DNA of 64,000 nucleotides from Psychrobacter maritimus (GCF_904846345.1 NZ_CAJHAJ010000002.1:124001-188000); one strand, 5' to 3'; positions 10,711 to 20,191 are shown, numbered from the stretch's first letter. The notes: generated by a model not told the origin, from the letters alone. Numbers and translations are program-made.

Positions 10711-11394
10711 ATGAAAACCATCTTAATCATTGAAGACGAAGCCCATATTGCCCGCTTTATCAAATCAGCGATGGAGCAAGAAGGCTATCAAGTCTACGCT
10801 GCCGATAGCTCGCAACGCGGACTAATTGAAGCGGCCTCTCGCCGCCCAGACTTATTGATATTAGACCTAGGTCTCCCAGATGCGGATGGTTGCGATGTCA
10901 TCTCAGACATTAGGGCGTGGTCATCGCTGCCCATTTTAGTACTGTCGGCGCGCAGTGACGAGCAAGATAAAATCAAAGCTTTAAATTTAGGTGCCGATGA
11001 TTATTTGGTAAAACCCTTTAGCATGGGCGAGCTAATCGCTAGGGTCAACGCCCAGATGCGCCGCTGGCAAGCCGGTTATGAGGCACCGGTTGTATTAGCA
11101 TTAGGCAATGTCAGTATTGATTTGGCACAACGGCACGTTAAGAAAAATGGCGAAGACATTCATTTAACCCCGATTGAATATCGCTTACTGACTGTACTCA
11201 TTAAAAACGCCGAAAAGGTCATGACGCATCAGCAACTGCTAAACGAAGTATGGGGTAAAGGTCACAACCACCAAGAGCACTATGTGCGTATATTTATGTC
11301 AAATTTACGTCAAAAACTAGAGGACAACCCTTCTAGACCTAGTTATTTCTTCACTGAAATTGGCGTTGGTTATAAGCTGCATATTCCCAAATAG
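10711..11394 (+). CDS. kdpE: KdpE, response regulator of the kdp operon
   Basis: A 227-residue OmpR-family regulator. The receiver domain is at 1-115 with acidic pocket EDE at 8-10, phospho-acceptor Asp52 in LILDLGLPDADG and the KPF motif near 100. The winged-helix DNA-binding domain is at about 130-225. The open frame extends upstream to 10621, but the ATG at 10711 gives the usual N-terminus (MKTILIIEDE). It follows kdpD by 107 bp and closes the kdpFABCDE operon. Confidence 0.95.
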   Translation: MKTILIIEDEAHIARFIKSAMEQEGYQVYAADSSQRGLIEAASRRPDLLILDLGLPDADGCDVISDIRAWSSLPILVLSARSDEQDKIKALNLGADDYLVKPFSMGELIARVNAQMRRWQAGYEAPVVLALGNVSIDLAQRHVKKNGEDIHLTPIEYRLLTVLIKNAEKVMTHQQLLNEVWGKGHNHQEHYVRIFMSNLRQKLEDNPSRPSYFFTEIGVGYKLHIPK

Positions 11395-11806
11395 CTATCA
11401 CTATCAAATAGTATTATTATCAAAATTCTCGTTAATTAATGATTTATAAATCACAGTTATCCTTATTTACAGAGTCAATCACTGCTTAAAAATTGCTGTT
11501 ATAGATATTGCCCTACGTCTCGCATCGGGCTAAGCCCTGTTTCTGTTTACCTCTCATCATTTAATATCTCTGCGGTTTCCTCGACCTACCTCAATTTTTA
11601 GGGATTTAGGGGTATTGGTTATATGAAATAGGTGCATTTTACAGTGTTGTATATTCCAATTTGTGGATTGACAGGTTTAATCACAGATGTGTACACTTGT
11701 ATACCTAAAATCATGTACTGTTGATTCACTTTTAACTGTGTAATTAGCCTCCTAATGCTGTAATCGGAAAATACTCCTTAATCCTTTTGAATATAAGAGA
11801 TGCACG
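11395..11806. other. Intergenic region after kdpE
   Basis: No gene seen. It contains a 14-bp perfect palindrome TGATTTATAAATCA (11440-11453) and TTGACA at 11668-11673 without a well-placed -10. No clear intrinsic terminator for the kdp operon was found. Confidence 0.4.
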
Positions 11807-12037
11807 ATGCGTGATGACACGGAACTGTCAGTTTATGAGCTAGGGCTAATTAAAAACTCTCTGAGAGAACGATTAGTCACAATCGAAGAGTTTAGAACTG
11901 ACCTTGTGACCGAAGATGAAGAAGAAGAAATGAACAAGCGCGTGGATGCTTTCGGACTGGAATTAAAGACCATTAGTGACAAAGTTGAAGTAATCATTTT
12001 AAATAAGTTGGATGCAGCTAGCCAACAACCTACCTAG
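11807..12037 (+). CDS. Small hypothetical protein
   Basis: A 76-residue, strongly acidic, predicted all-helical protein with EDEEEE near residue 37 and no signal peptide, membrane span or cysteine. AAGAGA 7-12 bp upstream of the ATG is a reasonable ribosome binding site. I do not recognise the family. It stands alone between kdpE and the TetR-controlled operon. Codon use resembles its neighbours, so it may be real. Confidence 0.5.
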   Translation: MRDDTELSVYELGLIKNSLRERLVTIEEFRTDLVTEDEEEEMNKRVDAFGLELKTISDKVEVIILNKLDAASQQPT

Positions 12038-12161
12038 TAGCAAACATACCGCTTTGGCTATTTACCATACTAATTTTTATGCTGCGGCGCTGCGTTAGCC
12101 TACTAGCAAAGCCATATCTGACGCTCATATGCTATTAGCATCATAAAAACATCATAATAAT

Positions 12162-12177
12162 TTGAACAATCACTCAA
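12162..12177. promoter_or_regulatory. TetR operator, copy 1
   Basis: TTGAACAATCACTCAA, an imperfect 16-bp palindrome of the TTGAG-N6-CTCAA family found seven times between here and 21703. It is probably bound by the TetR protein encoded at 21004-21603. Confidence 0.6.
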
Positions 12178-12229
12178 AAAACATTACAATCCATAAATAC
12201 AATATTTGGTGGGTTTCTTGCACCTATAG

Positions 12230-12245
12230 TTGAGCAATCATTCAA
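12230..12245. promoter_or_regulatory. TetR operator, copy 2
   Basis: TTGAGCAATCATTCAA, same family as copy 1, with a 68-bp centre-to-centre distance. Confidence 0.6.
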
Positions 12246-12471
12246 AATATAGCAAATTTTGGACTCAGTATTAACCTTTCTAAGCTTAGAAAAGCCGCCA
12301 GCTATTCTCAACAATATGGTGTCTATCTATATAACTAAAAAGTAACATATAACCACCCGTAATGAAAAAGTAGATTATAGTAAGACTAATGACATCGCTA
12401 CGTGCTTATAAATAATACTTTTTAGATTCTATCACTGATACCCTTTGCACTCTTATTTAGCCGGACATTTC

Positions 12472-14676
12472 ATGATTAAAAGAATATTTTTAATACTGTT
12501 AATATTGATATTAGCGGCAAGCTTTTTTCATTTTGACCTAAATCAATTATTGACGCTTGACGGCTTAAAAGGGTCGATGGCGCAATTTAACGACTATAAA
12601 GCGCAATCACCGCTATTAGTTATCGGTGGGTTCTTTTTACTTTATGTCGTCGTCACCGCCCTATCCTTACCGGGTGCAGCTATTTTGACCTTAGCAGCTG
12701 GGGCATTATTTGGCTTATGGCAAGGGTTACTGGTCGCCTCATTTGCCTCTAGCATTGGTGCGACACTCGCCTTTTTAACCTCACGTTATTTACTGCGTGA
12801 TACGATTAAGCAGCGTTTTCCTGAACGCTTAGCAGCCATTGATGCTGGCGTTGAAAAAGAAGGCGGGTTTTACTTATTTACCCTGCGCTTGGTGCCGATA
12901 TTTCCGTTCTTTTTGATTAATTTACTCATGGGCGTCACCGCGATTAAAGCGAGGACATTCTACTGGGTAAGCCAAGTTGGTATGCTCGCGGGCACTTTTG
13001 TATTCGTTAATGCCGGTACGCAACTGGCGCAAATTGACAGTTTGTCAGGGATTTTATCGTTTAATTTAATCGTCTCATTTGCGTTGTTAGGTTTCTTCCC
13101 ATTAATGGCAAAAGGGATATTGAATATGCTAAAAAAGCGCCGCGTCTATAAAAACTACAACAAACCTAAAAAATTCGACCGTAATATGATTGTGATTGGC
13201 GCTGGTGCTGGCGGGCTAGTCACCAGCTATATCGCGGCGACCGTCCGAGCAAAAGTGACCTTAATCGAAGCGGGTGAGATGGGTGGAGACTGCTTAAACT
13301 ATGGCTGTGTACCCAGTAAAGCCCTCATTAAAAGCGCAAAAGTCGCAGAACAGATGCGCCATGCTGAGCGTTACGGCTTAGAAAATACACCACCAGAGTT
13401 CTCATTCAAAAACGTCATGACACGCATCCATAAAGTCATCGCTGATATCGCGCCAAACGATAGCGTCGAGCGTTATACGGACTTGGGTGTCGAAGTATTA
13501 AAAGGCTACGCTAAATTTATCGACCCATGGACGGTAGAGATTGCGCTAAACGATGGCGGCACGCAAACACTCACCGCACGTTCCATCGTTATCGCGACTG
13601 GCGCGCGTCCATTTGTACCAGACTTGCCCGGTTTAGAAGAAACCGGCTATGTGACCAGCGACACCATATGGAATAAGTTTACCGAATTAGAAGAAGCACC
13701 GAAAAAACTGGTCGTCCTTGGCGGCGGGCCAATCGGCTCTGAGCTGGCGCAAGCCTTTGCACGCTTAGGCTCAAATGTCACCCAAATCGAAAGAGGCGCG
13801 CGTCTTATGAAAAAAGAAGACGTGGAAGTCTCTGAATTTGCACAGCAAGTACTCGTCGAGAGTGGCGTGAATGTCTTAACCTCGCATCAAGCGATTCGCT
13901 GTGAAGCTCGCGATGGTAAAAAGTTCATTATCGTTCAAGCGCAAGGCGATAATATAGATAAGCAAAGCAGTACCGATAAGCAAGACAGTCAAAACAAACA
14001 AGAAATCGCTATTGAATATGACGAATTGCTTTGTGCCGTTGGACGCAGTGCGCGCTTAAAAGGCTATGGGCTTGAAGATTTGGGCATCGAAACTGAACGT
14101 ACCATCGAGACCGATGACTATCTAGAAACTCTCTACCCCAATATTTACGCTGCTGGTGATGTCGTCGGCCCTTATCAATTTACTCATGTGGCTTCCCATC
14201 AGGCATGGTTCGCCGCCGTAAACGGTTTATTTGGACATCTAAAGAAGTTTAAAGTAGATTACCGTGTGATTCCGTGGACGACTTTTATTGATCCAGAAGT
14301 CGCACGCGTGGGCCTAAATGAGCAAGAGGCTGTTGAAAAAGGCATCGACTTTGAGGTTACCCGCTACGACTTTAAAGACTTAGATCGTGCGGTGACGGAA
14401 AGCGCCAACGCTGGCTTTATCAAAGTCATTACGCCAAAAGGTAAAGATAAAATACTCGGCGTGACCATCGTCGCTGAGCATGCTGGGGATATCATGCCGG
14501 AGTTTATATTAGCGATGAAACATGGCTTAGGGCTAAATAAAATACTCGGCACCATTCATATGTACCCGACATGGGCGGAGGGCAATAAATACGCGGCTGG
14601 TGAATGGAAGCGCAATCATGCGCCTGAAACAGTATTAAACTGGCTTGAGAAATACCATACATGGCGTCGAGGTTAA
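12472..14676 (+). CDS. TVP38/TMEM64 (DedA-like) membrane domain fused to a flavin disulfide reductase
   Basis: A 734-residue two-part protein. Residues 1-235 form a TVP38/TMEM64 (SNARE-associated) membrane domain with about six spans and the GAILTLAAGALFG and LRLVPIFPFFLIN motifs. From residue 239 a pyridine nucleotide-disulfide oxidoreductase follows: FAD Rossmann motif VIGAGAGG, redox pair Cys274/Cys279 in GGDCLNYGCVPSKA, NAD(P)H motif VLGGGPIGSELAQ, and dimerisation domain with IHMYPTWAEG. It resembles mercuric reductase but lacks the N-terminal metal-binding domain and the C-terminal Cys pair, so a mercury role is doubtful. An upstream in-frame TTG (12445) is less likely than the ATG. It heads an operon with ynjBCD and ynjF. 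Confidence 0.85.
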   Translation: MIKRIFLILLILILAASFFHFDLNQLLTLDGLKGSMAQFNDYKAQSPLLVIGGFFLLYVVVTALSLPGAAILTLAAGALFGLWQGLLVASFASSIGATLAFLTSRYLLRDTIKQRFPERLAAIDAGVEKEGGFYLFTLRLVPIFPFFLINLLMGVTAIKARTFYWVSQVGMLAGTFVFVNAGTQLAQIDSLSGILSFNLIVSFALLGFFPLMAKGILNMLKKRRVYKNYNKPKKFDRNMIVIGAGAGGLVTSYIAATVRAKVTLIEAGEMGGDCLNYGCVPSKALIKSAKVAEQMRHAERYGLENTPPEFSFKNVMTRIHKVIADIAPNDSVERYTDLGVEVLKGYAKFIDPWTVEIALNDGGTQTLTARSIVIATGARPFVPDLPGLEETGYVTSDTIWNKFTELEEAPKKLVVLGGGPIGSELAQAFARLGSNVTQIERGARLMKKEDVEVSEFAQQVLVESGVNVLTSHQAIRCEARDGKKFIIVQAQGDNIDKQSSTDKQDSQNKQEIAIEYDELLCAVGRSARLKGYGLEDLGIETERTIETDDYLETLYPNIYAAGDVVGPYQFTHVASHQAWFAAVNGLFGHLKKFKVDYRVIPWTTFIDPEVARVGLNEQEAVEKGIDFEVTRYDFKDLDRAVTESANAGFIKVITPKGKDKILGVTIVAEHAGDIMPEFILAMKHGLGLNKILGTIHMYPTWAEGNKYAAGEWKRNHAPETVLNWLEKYHTWRRG

Positions 14677-14728
14677 GTAGATTTTTTATCAACTGCGCTA
14701 AAAATATGTAATCATAACGGAAACTTAA

Positions 14729-16048
14729 ATGTACGTTATTAAATCTTTACCAGCTTTGCCAACGCTAAAAAATCTAAGCCGCTATAGCGCCTATGCTATG
14801 GCGCTTAGCGTTTGTGCAGTTATTTCTTCAAGCATATCAGCAAGCACTGCCTCACTCACTACCGATGACCTTAATCAAAATTTATCATCTTGGCAGCAGA
14901 TAGAGGTGCAAGGTAAAAACCAAGACGTTTACTTCTATGCATGGGGCGGTGACCCGCAGATCAATGCCTATCTACAGTGGGCAGCTAAGCAAGTAGATGA
15001 TAAATATAATATCAATTTAGTCCATGTGAAATTAAGCGACACCAGTGAAGCCGTCAGTCGCGTACTTGCGGAAAAGTCTGCCAACAATAATGATGAAGGC
15101 AGCGTTGATCTCATCTGGATAAATGGCGCAAACTTTGCCACCATGAGTGAGAACTCATTATTGCTGAAACAATGGGCGAACAAGCTGCCTAACTTTGCCT
15201 TGACCGATCCAGAGAATAATCCTGCCGTTAACTTTGATTTTGGTGTGCCAACCAATGGTATGGAAGCGCCATGGGGTCAAGCCTCACTGACTTTTTATTA
15301 CGACAGTTTATCAACGAATAAGCCACCAACCACTTTAAATGAGCTGGTCAATTGGACGGCGCAAAACCCCGGGCGTTTTAGCTATCCAAAGCCGCCTGAC
15401 TTTTTAGGAATGAGTTTTTTAAAATACGCTTTAGTCATGCTGCATGAAAAGCAGGATACGAACACAGGCGAAAACACAAAAGCACAGCTCAACTTGCCAG
15501 CCACTGAGCAAAATTCAGATATGATATTAGCCCCTTTATGGACGTTTCTCGATGATTTGCATCCCACTCTATGGCGCAAGGGTGAGCAATTTGTGCAAAC
15601 GGGCGCGCACATGCGGCGTTTGGTCGATGATACCGAGCTTAGCTTAGCATTTAGCTTTTCCGCGCCTGAAATTCCTGCGGCCGTGCAGCGTTATGATTTA
15701 CCTCAGAGTATTCGTAGCTATGCCATGAGTGATGGAAGCTTAAGTAACACCCATTTTGTGGCCATTCCTTATAACGCCAGCCATCCGCAAGCGGCGCAGT
15801 TAGTCGCAAATTTCTTGATAAGCCCAGAAGCACAGGCCAAAAAACAAACGCCTTCTATATGGGGTGATAAAACCGTACTCGTCCAATCTACGCTCGACCC
15901 TGAGCAACAAGCGCTATTCAAGACTAACAAACCCCATCCGAGCGCCCTACCGGTTGACGCGATAAAACGTACCGTAAATGAACCACATCCAAGCTGGGTT
16001 GATGCCATTATGCAAGGCTGGCAGGCGCGTTATGGGGTCAGCCCATGA
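14729..16048 (+). CDS. ynjB: ABC transporter substrate-binding protein, YnjB type
   Basis: A 439-residue periplasmic solute-binding protein. Residues 1-43 are a long signal peptide with a hydrophobic core around 21-38 and a cut near ISAST. The mature part belongs to the YnjB branch of the spermidine/thiamine/iron-binding superfamily, with VYFYAWGGDPQINAYLQW and LIWINGANFATM as family signatures. The ligand is unknown. It lies 52 bp after the reductase fusion and overlaps ynjC by 4 bp (ATGA). Confidence 0.85.
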   Translation: MYVIKSLPALPTLKNLSRYSAYAMALSVCAVISSSISASTASLTTDDLNQNLSSWQQIEVQGKNQDVYFYAWGGDPQINAYLQWAAKQVDDKYNINLVHVKLSDTSEAVSRVLAEKSANNNDEGSVDLIWINGANFATMSENSLLLKQWANKLPNFALTDPENNPAVNFDFGVPTNGMEAPWGQASLTFYYDSLSTNKPPTTLNELVNWTAQNPGRFSYPKPPDFLGMSFLKYALVMLHEKQDTNTGENTKAQLNLPATEQNSDMILAPLWTFLDDLHPTLWRKGEQFVQTGAHMRRLVDDTELSLAFSFSAPEIPAAVQRYDLPQSIRSYAMSDGSLSNTHFVAIPYNASHPQAAQLVANFLISPEAQAKKQTPSIWGDKTVLVQSTLDPEQQALFKTNKPHPSALPVDAIKRTVNEPHPSWVDAIMQGWQARYGVSP

Positions 16049-17805
16049 GTAAAGATTCTAATAATAAAACGGCTGATTCAAGCACTAGAACGATAGATCC
16101 TTATAAAACAGACCTATTTACGCGCATTGTATCCTTGAGTCCGAAATTTTTACTGCTACTGCTAATATTACCCGTACTCGGTGGTTTGCTCAGTGTGCTG
16201 TTACCTGCCTTTAGCTGGGTACCTGCACTTGAGCAAACGACTTTTGGTCTACAAGGCTTTAACAATCTTTGGCAGACGCCGGGTCTTACCCAAATGGTAG
16301 CGTTAAGCATCGCTACTGGATTAATCAGCACGTTACTCGCTTTTGTCATGACTTTAATGATATTGGCGGCATTTTTTAATAGCGTTTGGTTGACCCGTAT
16401 TGAGCGCTTGCTGAGTCCAATCTTGGTCATTCCTCATGCAGCGGCAGCCATTGCGGTTAGCTTTTTAATTGCGCCTTCTGGTATGTTTTCACGCCTTATT
16501 TCACCGTGGCTTAGCGGCTGGGAATTGGCGCCAAACGGTATCTTTCCGCATGACCCCTACGGCATCAGTATCATTTTGGGTTTAACCTTAAAAGAGCTGC
16601 CGTTTTTATTATTAATGGCACTAGGCGCTTTGGCACAACCAGAACTTGGTAGAAAGCTGCGTCAGCAGTATAAAATTGCGCTAAATCTCGGCTATTATCC
16701 CATCACTGCCTTTTTTAAAGCCGTACTCCCTATCCTCTATCCTTTTTTACGTTTGCCTATCTTAGCCGTGCTCGCCTATGCCAGTGCCAGCGTAGAGATG
16801 CCATTGATACTCGGTCCAAACACGCCGCCAACGCTCGCGGTTACTATCATGCAATGGTTTAACGATGTGGATTTAAACTTACGTATAAAAGCCTCGGCAG
16901 GCGCATTATTACAGCTGGCGTTGACGGGTAGCTTAATCGCCTTGTGGCTCGGCGCTGAGAGAGCGATAAAAGCTTGCTTTAATGGCACATTGATAAATGG
17001 CAAGCGCAACTATGCCGATGCACTCTGGCAAAAAATTACCGCAGCGTTGACCACTGTGGTGATTGGCTTTATTTTGCTAGCGCTCATTGGTCTGGTCATG
17101 TGGTCAATAGCTGGTTTTTGGCGCTTTCCAGCCGTATTGCCAGAGCAGTTGGTGTTATTACATTTTCAAAGTGCCTTTACGCAAATGAGCACGCCATTAT
17201 TTAATACTCTTGCTATCGGTATCGTGAGTACCGTATTTGCCATTGTGCTGACATTGTTATGTTTGGAAGCTGAGCAATTAAGTAAAAAATCTCTTTCAAC
17301 ATTTACCAGTTTTATTATCTATTTGCCGCTGTTAGTGCCCAGTATTGCCTTTTTATTTGGGTTGGTGTGGTTGCAACAATTGGTGAATAACCAAACGGCG
17401 TTTTTTAATGTGGCGTTTACCCATCTGCTTTTTGTACTGCCTTATGTGTTTTTATCGCTTGCCAGTAGCTACAGGCGTCTAGACCCGCGCTTTGCTCATG
17501 TAGCCGCAAGCCTTGGGGCGACCCCAGCAAAAGTATTTTTGCAGGTGAAATTGCCACAATTATTTGCGCCGCTGTTAATTGCTATCGCCCTTGGTTTGGC
17601 TATTAGCTTTGGTCAATACTTGCCGACGTTGTTAGCAGGTGGTGGACGTATCGCCACCATCACTACCGAAGCTGTGACTCTCGCAAATGGTGCCAGTAGG
17701 CGCACCAGTGCGGTGTATGCCATCATCCAAATGGCACTGCCGTTAATTGGCTTTATATTGGCGTGGGTATTGCCGAAGTATTTCTTTAAAAGTGGCACTC
17801 GTTAG
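16045..17805 (+). CDS. ynjC: ABC transporter permease, YnjC type (two fused permease domains)
   Basis: A 586-residue inner-membrane protein with about twelve spans in two halves (about 60-300 and 330-580), each a binding-protein-dependent transport permease domain. The second half carries an EAA-like loop, HVAASLGATPAKVFLQVKLP. This is the duplicated ThiP/FbpB-like architecture of E. coli YnjC. The start overlaps ynjB, indicating coupled translation. It works with YnjB and YnjD. Confidence 0.88.
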   Translation: MSKDSNNKTADSSTRTIDPYKTDLFTRIVSLSPKFLLLLLILPVLGGLLSVLLPAFSWVPALEQTTFGLQGFNNLWQTPGLTQMVALSIATGLISTLLAFVMTLMILAAFFNSVWLTRIERLLSPILVIPHAAAAIAVSFLIAPSGMFSRLISPWLSGWELAPNGIFPHDPYGISIILGLTLKELPFLLLMALGALAQPELGRKLRQQYKIALNLGYYPITAFFKAVLPILYPFLRLPILAVLAYASASVEMPLILGPNTPPTLAVTIMQWFNDVDLNLRIKASAGALLQLALTGSLIALWLGAERAIKACFNGTLINGKRNYADALWQKITAALTTVVIGFILLALIGLVMWSIAGFWRFPAVLPEQLVLLHFQSAFTQMSTPLFNTLAIGIVSTVFAIVLTLLCLEAEQLSKKSLSTFTSFIIYLPLLVPSIAFLFGLVWLQQLVNNQTAFFNVAFTHLLFVLPYVFLSLASSYRRLDPRFAHVAASLGATPAKVFLQVKLPQLFAPLLIAIALGLAISFGQYLPTLLAGGGRIATITTEAVTLANGASRRTSAVYAIIQMALPLIGFILAWVLPKYFFKSGTR

Positions 17806-17851
17806 AAATAACATCTATCAACTTATTTTAAAAGTAACTAAAGGGTCCTTG

Positions 17852-18496
17852 ATGCAATCCTCTTTACAGATAAAAGACTTACAGTTATATCGACAAGACA
17901 CGCTACTCCTCAGCCTAGATGAGCAGATTTCTGGTGGTGAAATATTGACTGTCATGGGGCCATCTGGTAGTGGCAAATCAAGCTTATTGAACTGGCTAAC
18001 AGGTACTTTACCAAACGGTTTTACCGCTACTGGTGAGGTCTGGTTAAATGATAAAAACGTAAGCCATCTGCCGACGCACCTGCGTCATATTGGGGTACTG
18101 TATCAAGACGCCCTACTGTTTTCGCATTTATCAGTAGCGGGTAATATTGCTTTTGCGATGCCTAAAAGCAATAAGACAGGAGATAGAAAACAGCGTAGTG
18201 AAAAAATAGAACAGGCGCTGGCACAAGTGGGATTAGCCGGCATGGGAAGTCGCCATCCTGACAATTTATCGGGCGGACAACAAGCACGAGTGGCGCTACT
18301 GCGCACCTTGCTCAGCGAGCCAAAAGCGATCCTACTAGACGAGCCTTTTAGCAAGCTCGATACCCAGCTAAGAGTAGATACACGCCAACTAGTATTTGAG
18401 CAAATTCGCACTCATAAGCTCCCTGCTATCATGGTCACGCACGATCATAGCGATGCTGAGGCCGCAAAGGGTAAAGTTATTCATTTAGACCTGTAG
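17852..18496 (+). CDS. ynjD: ABC transporter ATP-binding protein, YnjD type
   Basis: A 214-residue ABC ATPase, matching E. coli YnjD in length. Walker A is GPSGSGKSS, the signature is LSGGQQARVALLRTL, Walker B is AILLDEPFSKLD, and the switch is VTHDHSDAEA. The frame is open upstream into ynjC, but the ATG at 17852 preceded by AAGGG gives the conserved N-terminus. Confidence 0.92.
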   Translation: MQSSLQIKDLQLYRQDTLLLSLDEQISGGEILTVMGPSGSGKSSLLNWLTGTLPNGFTATGEVWLNDKNVSHLPTHLRHIGVLYQDALLFSHLSVAGNIAFAMPKSNKTGDRKQRSEKIEQALAQVGLAGMGSRHPDNLSGGQQARVALLRTLLSEPKAILLDEPFSKLDTQLRVDTRQLVFEQIRTHKLPAIMVTHDHSDAEAAKGKVIHLDL

Positions 18497-18546
18497 TTCT
18501 AGAACTCTAATCTGAAACACCAAAGCGAAATATAAAAGGCAAGCGC

Positions 18547-19188
18547 ATGCTAGACAAATTTCTTACGCCCATGATTAAGCCGATACTAGCCCCTGTGGTA
18601 ATTGTATTGCACAAACGCGGCATTACGGCTGATCAACTCACGGTAGCGGGCTTTTTAATCGGCATGTTAGCCTTACCATTACTTGCGTTTGAGCTTTGGT
18701 ATGGCGCACTGGCAGCGATTGCGCTGAATCGTATTTTTGACGGTCTTGATGGCGCGCTAGCTCGCCATGCACAGCAAAGCTCAAGCGCAGGCGGCTACTT
18801 AGATATTACGCTTGATTTTCTCTTTTATGCAGCAGTGCCGCTGGGTTTTATCTTGGCAAATCCTGAACAGAACGCCATTGCAGGTGCGTTATTACTTGCT
18901 ACCTTTATCGGCACAGGCTCTAGCTTTTTGGCGTTTGCCATTGCTGCCGAAAAGTTTAAACTGGATAAACCACAGTTCAAATATAAAAGCTTTTATTATT
19001 TAAACGGTTTGACGGAAGGTACTGAGACTATTGCGCTGTTTGTTGCCTTTTGCCTTTGGCCGCAGCACTTTGTACTACTCGCTGGCATTTTTGCAACGGC
19101 CTGCGCGATTACGATTTTTACCCGTATCCATGGTGGCTATCATACCCTCAAGCAGCTAGAGACTGATGCCATAGTCGGTTCAAAATAA
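18547..19188 (+). CDS. ynjF: CDP-alcohol phosphatidyltransferase, YnjF type
   Basis: A 213-residue membrane enzyme. The CDP-alcohol phosphotransferase motif appears as DGLDGALAR followed by GGYLDITLDF. This family swaps CMP on a CDP-alcohol for a second alcohol to make phospholipid headgroups or related lipids. YnjF's substrate is not established. It lies 50 bp after ynjD, as in the E. coli ynj cluster, though ynjE is missing here. Confidence 0.85.
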   Translation: MLDKFLTPMIKPILAPVVIVLHKRGITADQLTVAGFLIGMLALPLLAFELWYGALAAIALNRIFDGLDGALARHAQQSSSAGGYLDITLDFLFYAAVPLGFILANPEQNAIAGALLLATFIGTGSSFLAFAIAAEKFKLDKPQFKYKSFYYLNGLTEGTETIALFVAFCLWPQHFVLLAGIFATACAITIFTRIHGGYHTLKQLETDAIVGSK

Positions 19189-19238
19189 AAAAATATGGTC
19201 ACAATATCCTGCTGGTGTGAACCCTCAAGAGGTAAGTA

Positions 19239-20045
19239 ATGACTAACGAAGTATGGTGGCGTCTTGGGTTCTTTTTGAGCATTTTAGTGATTATGATGCT
19301 GATTGAGTGGCGCATGCCTGCACGTAAAGCGCCGATCAAAAGCAGTAAACGCTGGTTCGCTAACTTTGGTTTGGTGTTTGCGTCATCCGTTATTGCTCGT
19401 CTAGCCGTGCCTGTCGGTCTAACGGCTGTGGCACTTTATAATCAGCAGCATAAAATTGGCTTATTCAATATTATCGATTTGCCAAGCATTGTTGTCATCA
19501 TATTAAGCTTAATATTGCTCGACATCATCATTTACTGGCAACATCGATTATTCCACCGCGTGCCTATTCTGTGGCGTTTGCATAAAGTTCATCACGCTGA
19601 TGCACATGTTGATGCCAGTACAGGGCTTAGGTTTCATCCTATTGAAATTGTTTTAAGCATTTTAGTGAAGCTCGTTGCCGTCAGCTTGTTGGGCGTCCCT
19701 GCCATCGCGGTACTGATTTTTGAGATTGCCCTAAATGGCTTAGCGATGTTTAACCATGCCAATATTCGCTTGCCACCTGCGATCGAAAAACCTGCGCGCT
19801 TAATATTAATGACGCAGATTTTGCACCGTATCCACCACAGCCAACGCGTCAGTGAAACCAACTCAAACTATGGTTTTAGCGTTATTTGGTGGGATTGGAT
19901 TTTTGGTAGTTATAAAGGCGCTGCGCAGAAGCCTGATAACGAGCTAGATATTGGCTTAAAAGAATATCCCTCACCTAAACAGAATGCTTCACTTTGGGGA
20001 TTGCTCGTAATGCCGTTTAAAGGCCATTCATTTAAACGCAAATAA
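19239..20045 (+). CDS. Sterol desaturase/fatty acid hydroxylase family protein
   Basis: A 268-residue membrane di-iron enzyme of the fatty acid hydroxylase superfamily. The histidine boxes are HRLFH, HKVHHAD, and HRIHHSQ. About four membrane spans. In bacteria these enzymes hydroxylate or desaturate lipid chains or carotenoids; the substrate cannot be read from sequence. It sits 50 bp after ynjF with its own ribosome binding site (AAGAGGTAAG), so it is likely the last gene of the operon. The pairing with a phospholipid headgroup enzyme suggests envelope lipid modification. Confidence 0.85.
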   Translation: MTNEVWWRLGFFLSILVIMMLIEWRMPARKAPIKSSKRWFANFGLVFASSVIARLAVPVGLTAVALYNQQHKIGLFNIIDLPSIVVIILSLILLDIIIYWQHRLFHRVPILWRLHKVHHADAHVDASTGLRFHPIEIVLSILVKLVAVSLLGVPAIAVLIFEIALNGLAMFNHANIRLPPAIEKPARLILMTQILHRIHHSQRVSETNSNYGFSVIWWDWIFGSYKGAAQKPDNELDIGLKEYPSPKQNASLWGLLVMPFKGHSFKRK

Positions 20046-20096
20046 AGTTTTGCGTTCATCTACTCATCCTTGAATGTAAATCACACTTACAAATAA

Positions 20097-20112
20097 ATGA
20101 GCGTTCATTCAA
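20097..20112. promoter_or_regulatory. TetR operator, copy 3
   Basis: ATGAGCGTTCATTCAA, a degenerate member of the operator family, first of three in front of the YnjA-like gene. Confidence 0.55.
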
Positions 20113-20119
20113 TTATAAT

Positions 20120-20135
20120 TTGAGCGTTTGCTCAA
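20120..20135. promoter_or_regulatory. TetR operator, copy 4
   Basis: TTGAGCGTTTGCTCAA has perfect 6-bp arms. It lies 23 bp (about two helical turns) from copy 3, so dimers could bind on the same face. Confidence 0.65.
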
Positions 20136-20191
20136 AATGATTTATAGTGGTCGCAGTTGTCGAGCTACTTAATAAAATCCTATCTATCAAA

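Larger units (their letters stand above)
12038..12471. other. Promoter region of the dedA-reductase/ynj operon
   Basis: No gene seen. The two operator copies (12162-12177 and 12230-12245) are the only clear signals. They lie about 300 and 230 bp before the first start codon, implying a long leader or a distant promoter. I could not identify -35/-10 boxes with confidence. Confidence 0.4.

Noticed and set aside
11668-11705. TTGACA with TATACC as a promoter for the small ORF at 11807
   Set aside because: Spacing of 26 bp is too long; the 17-bp position reads GTACAC.
12472-14676. Annotation as mercuric reductase merA and a mercury-resistance locus
   Set aside because: No HMA domain, no C-terminal Cys pair, no merR, merT or merP nearby.
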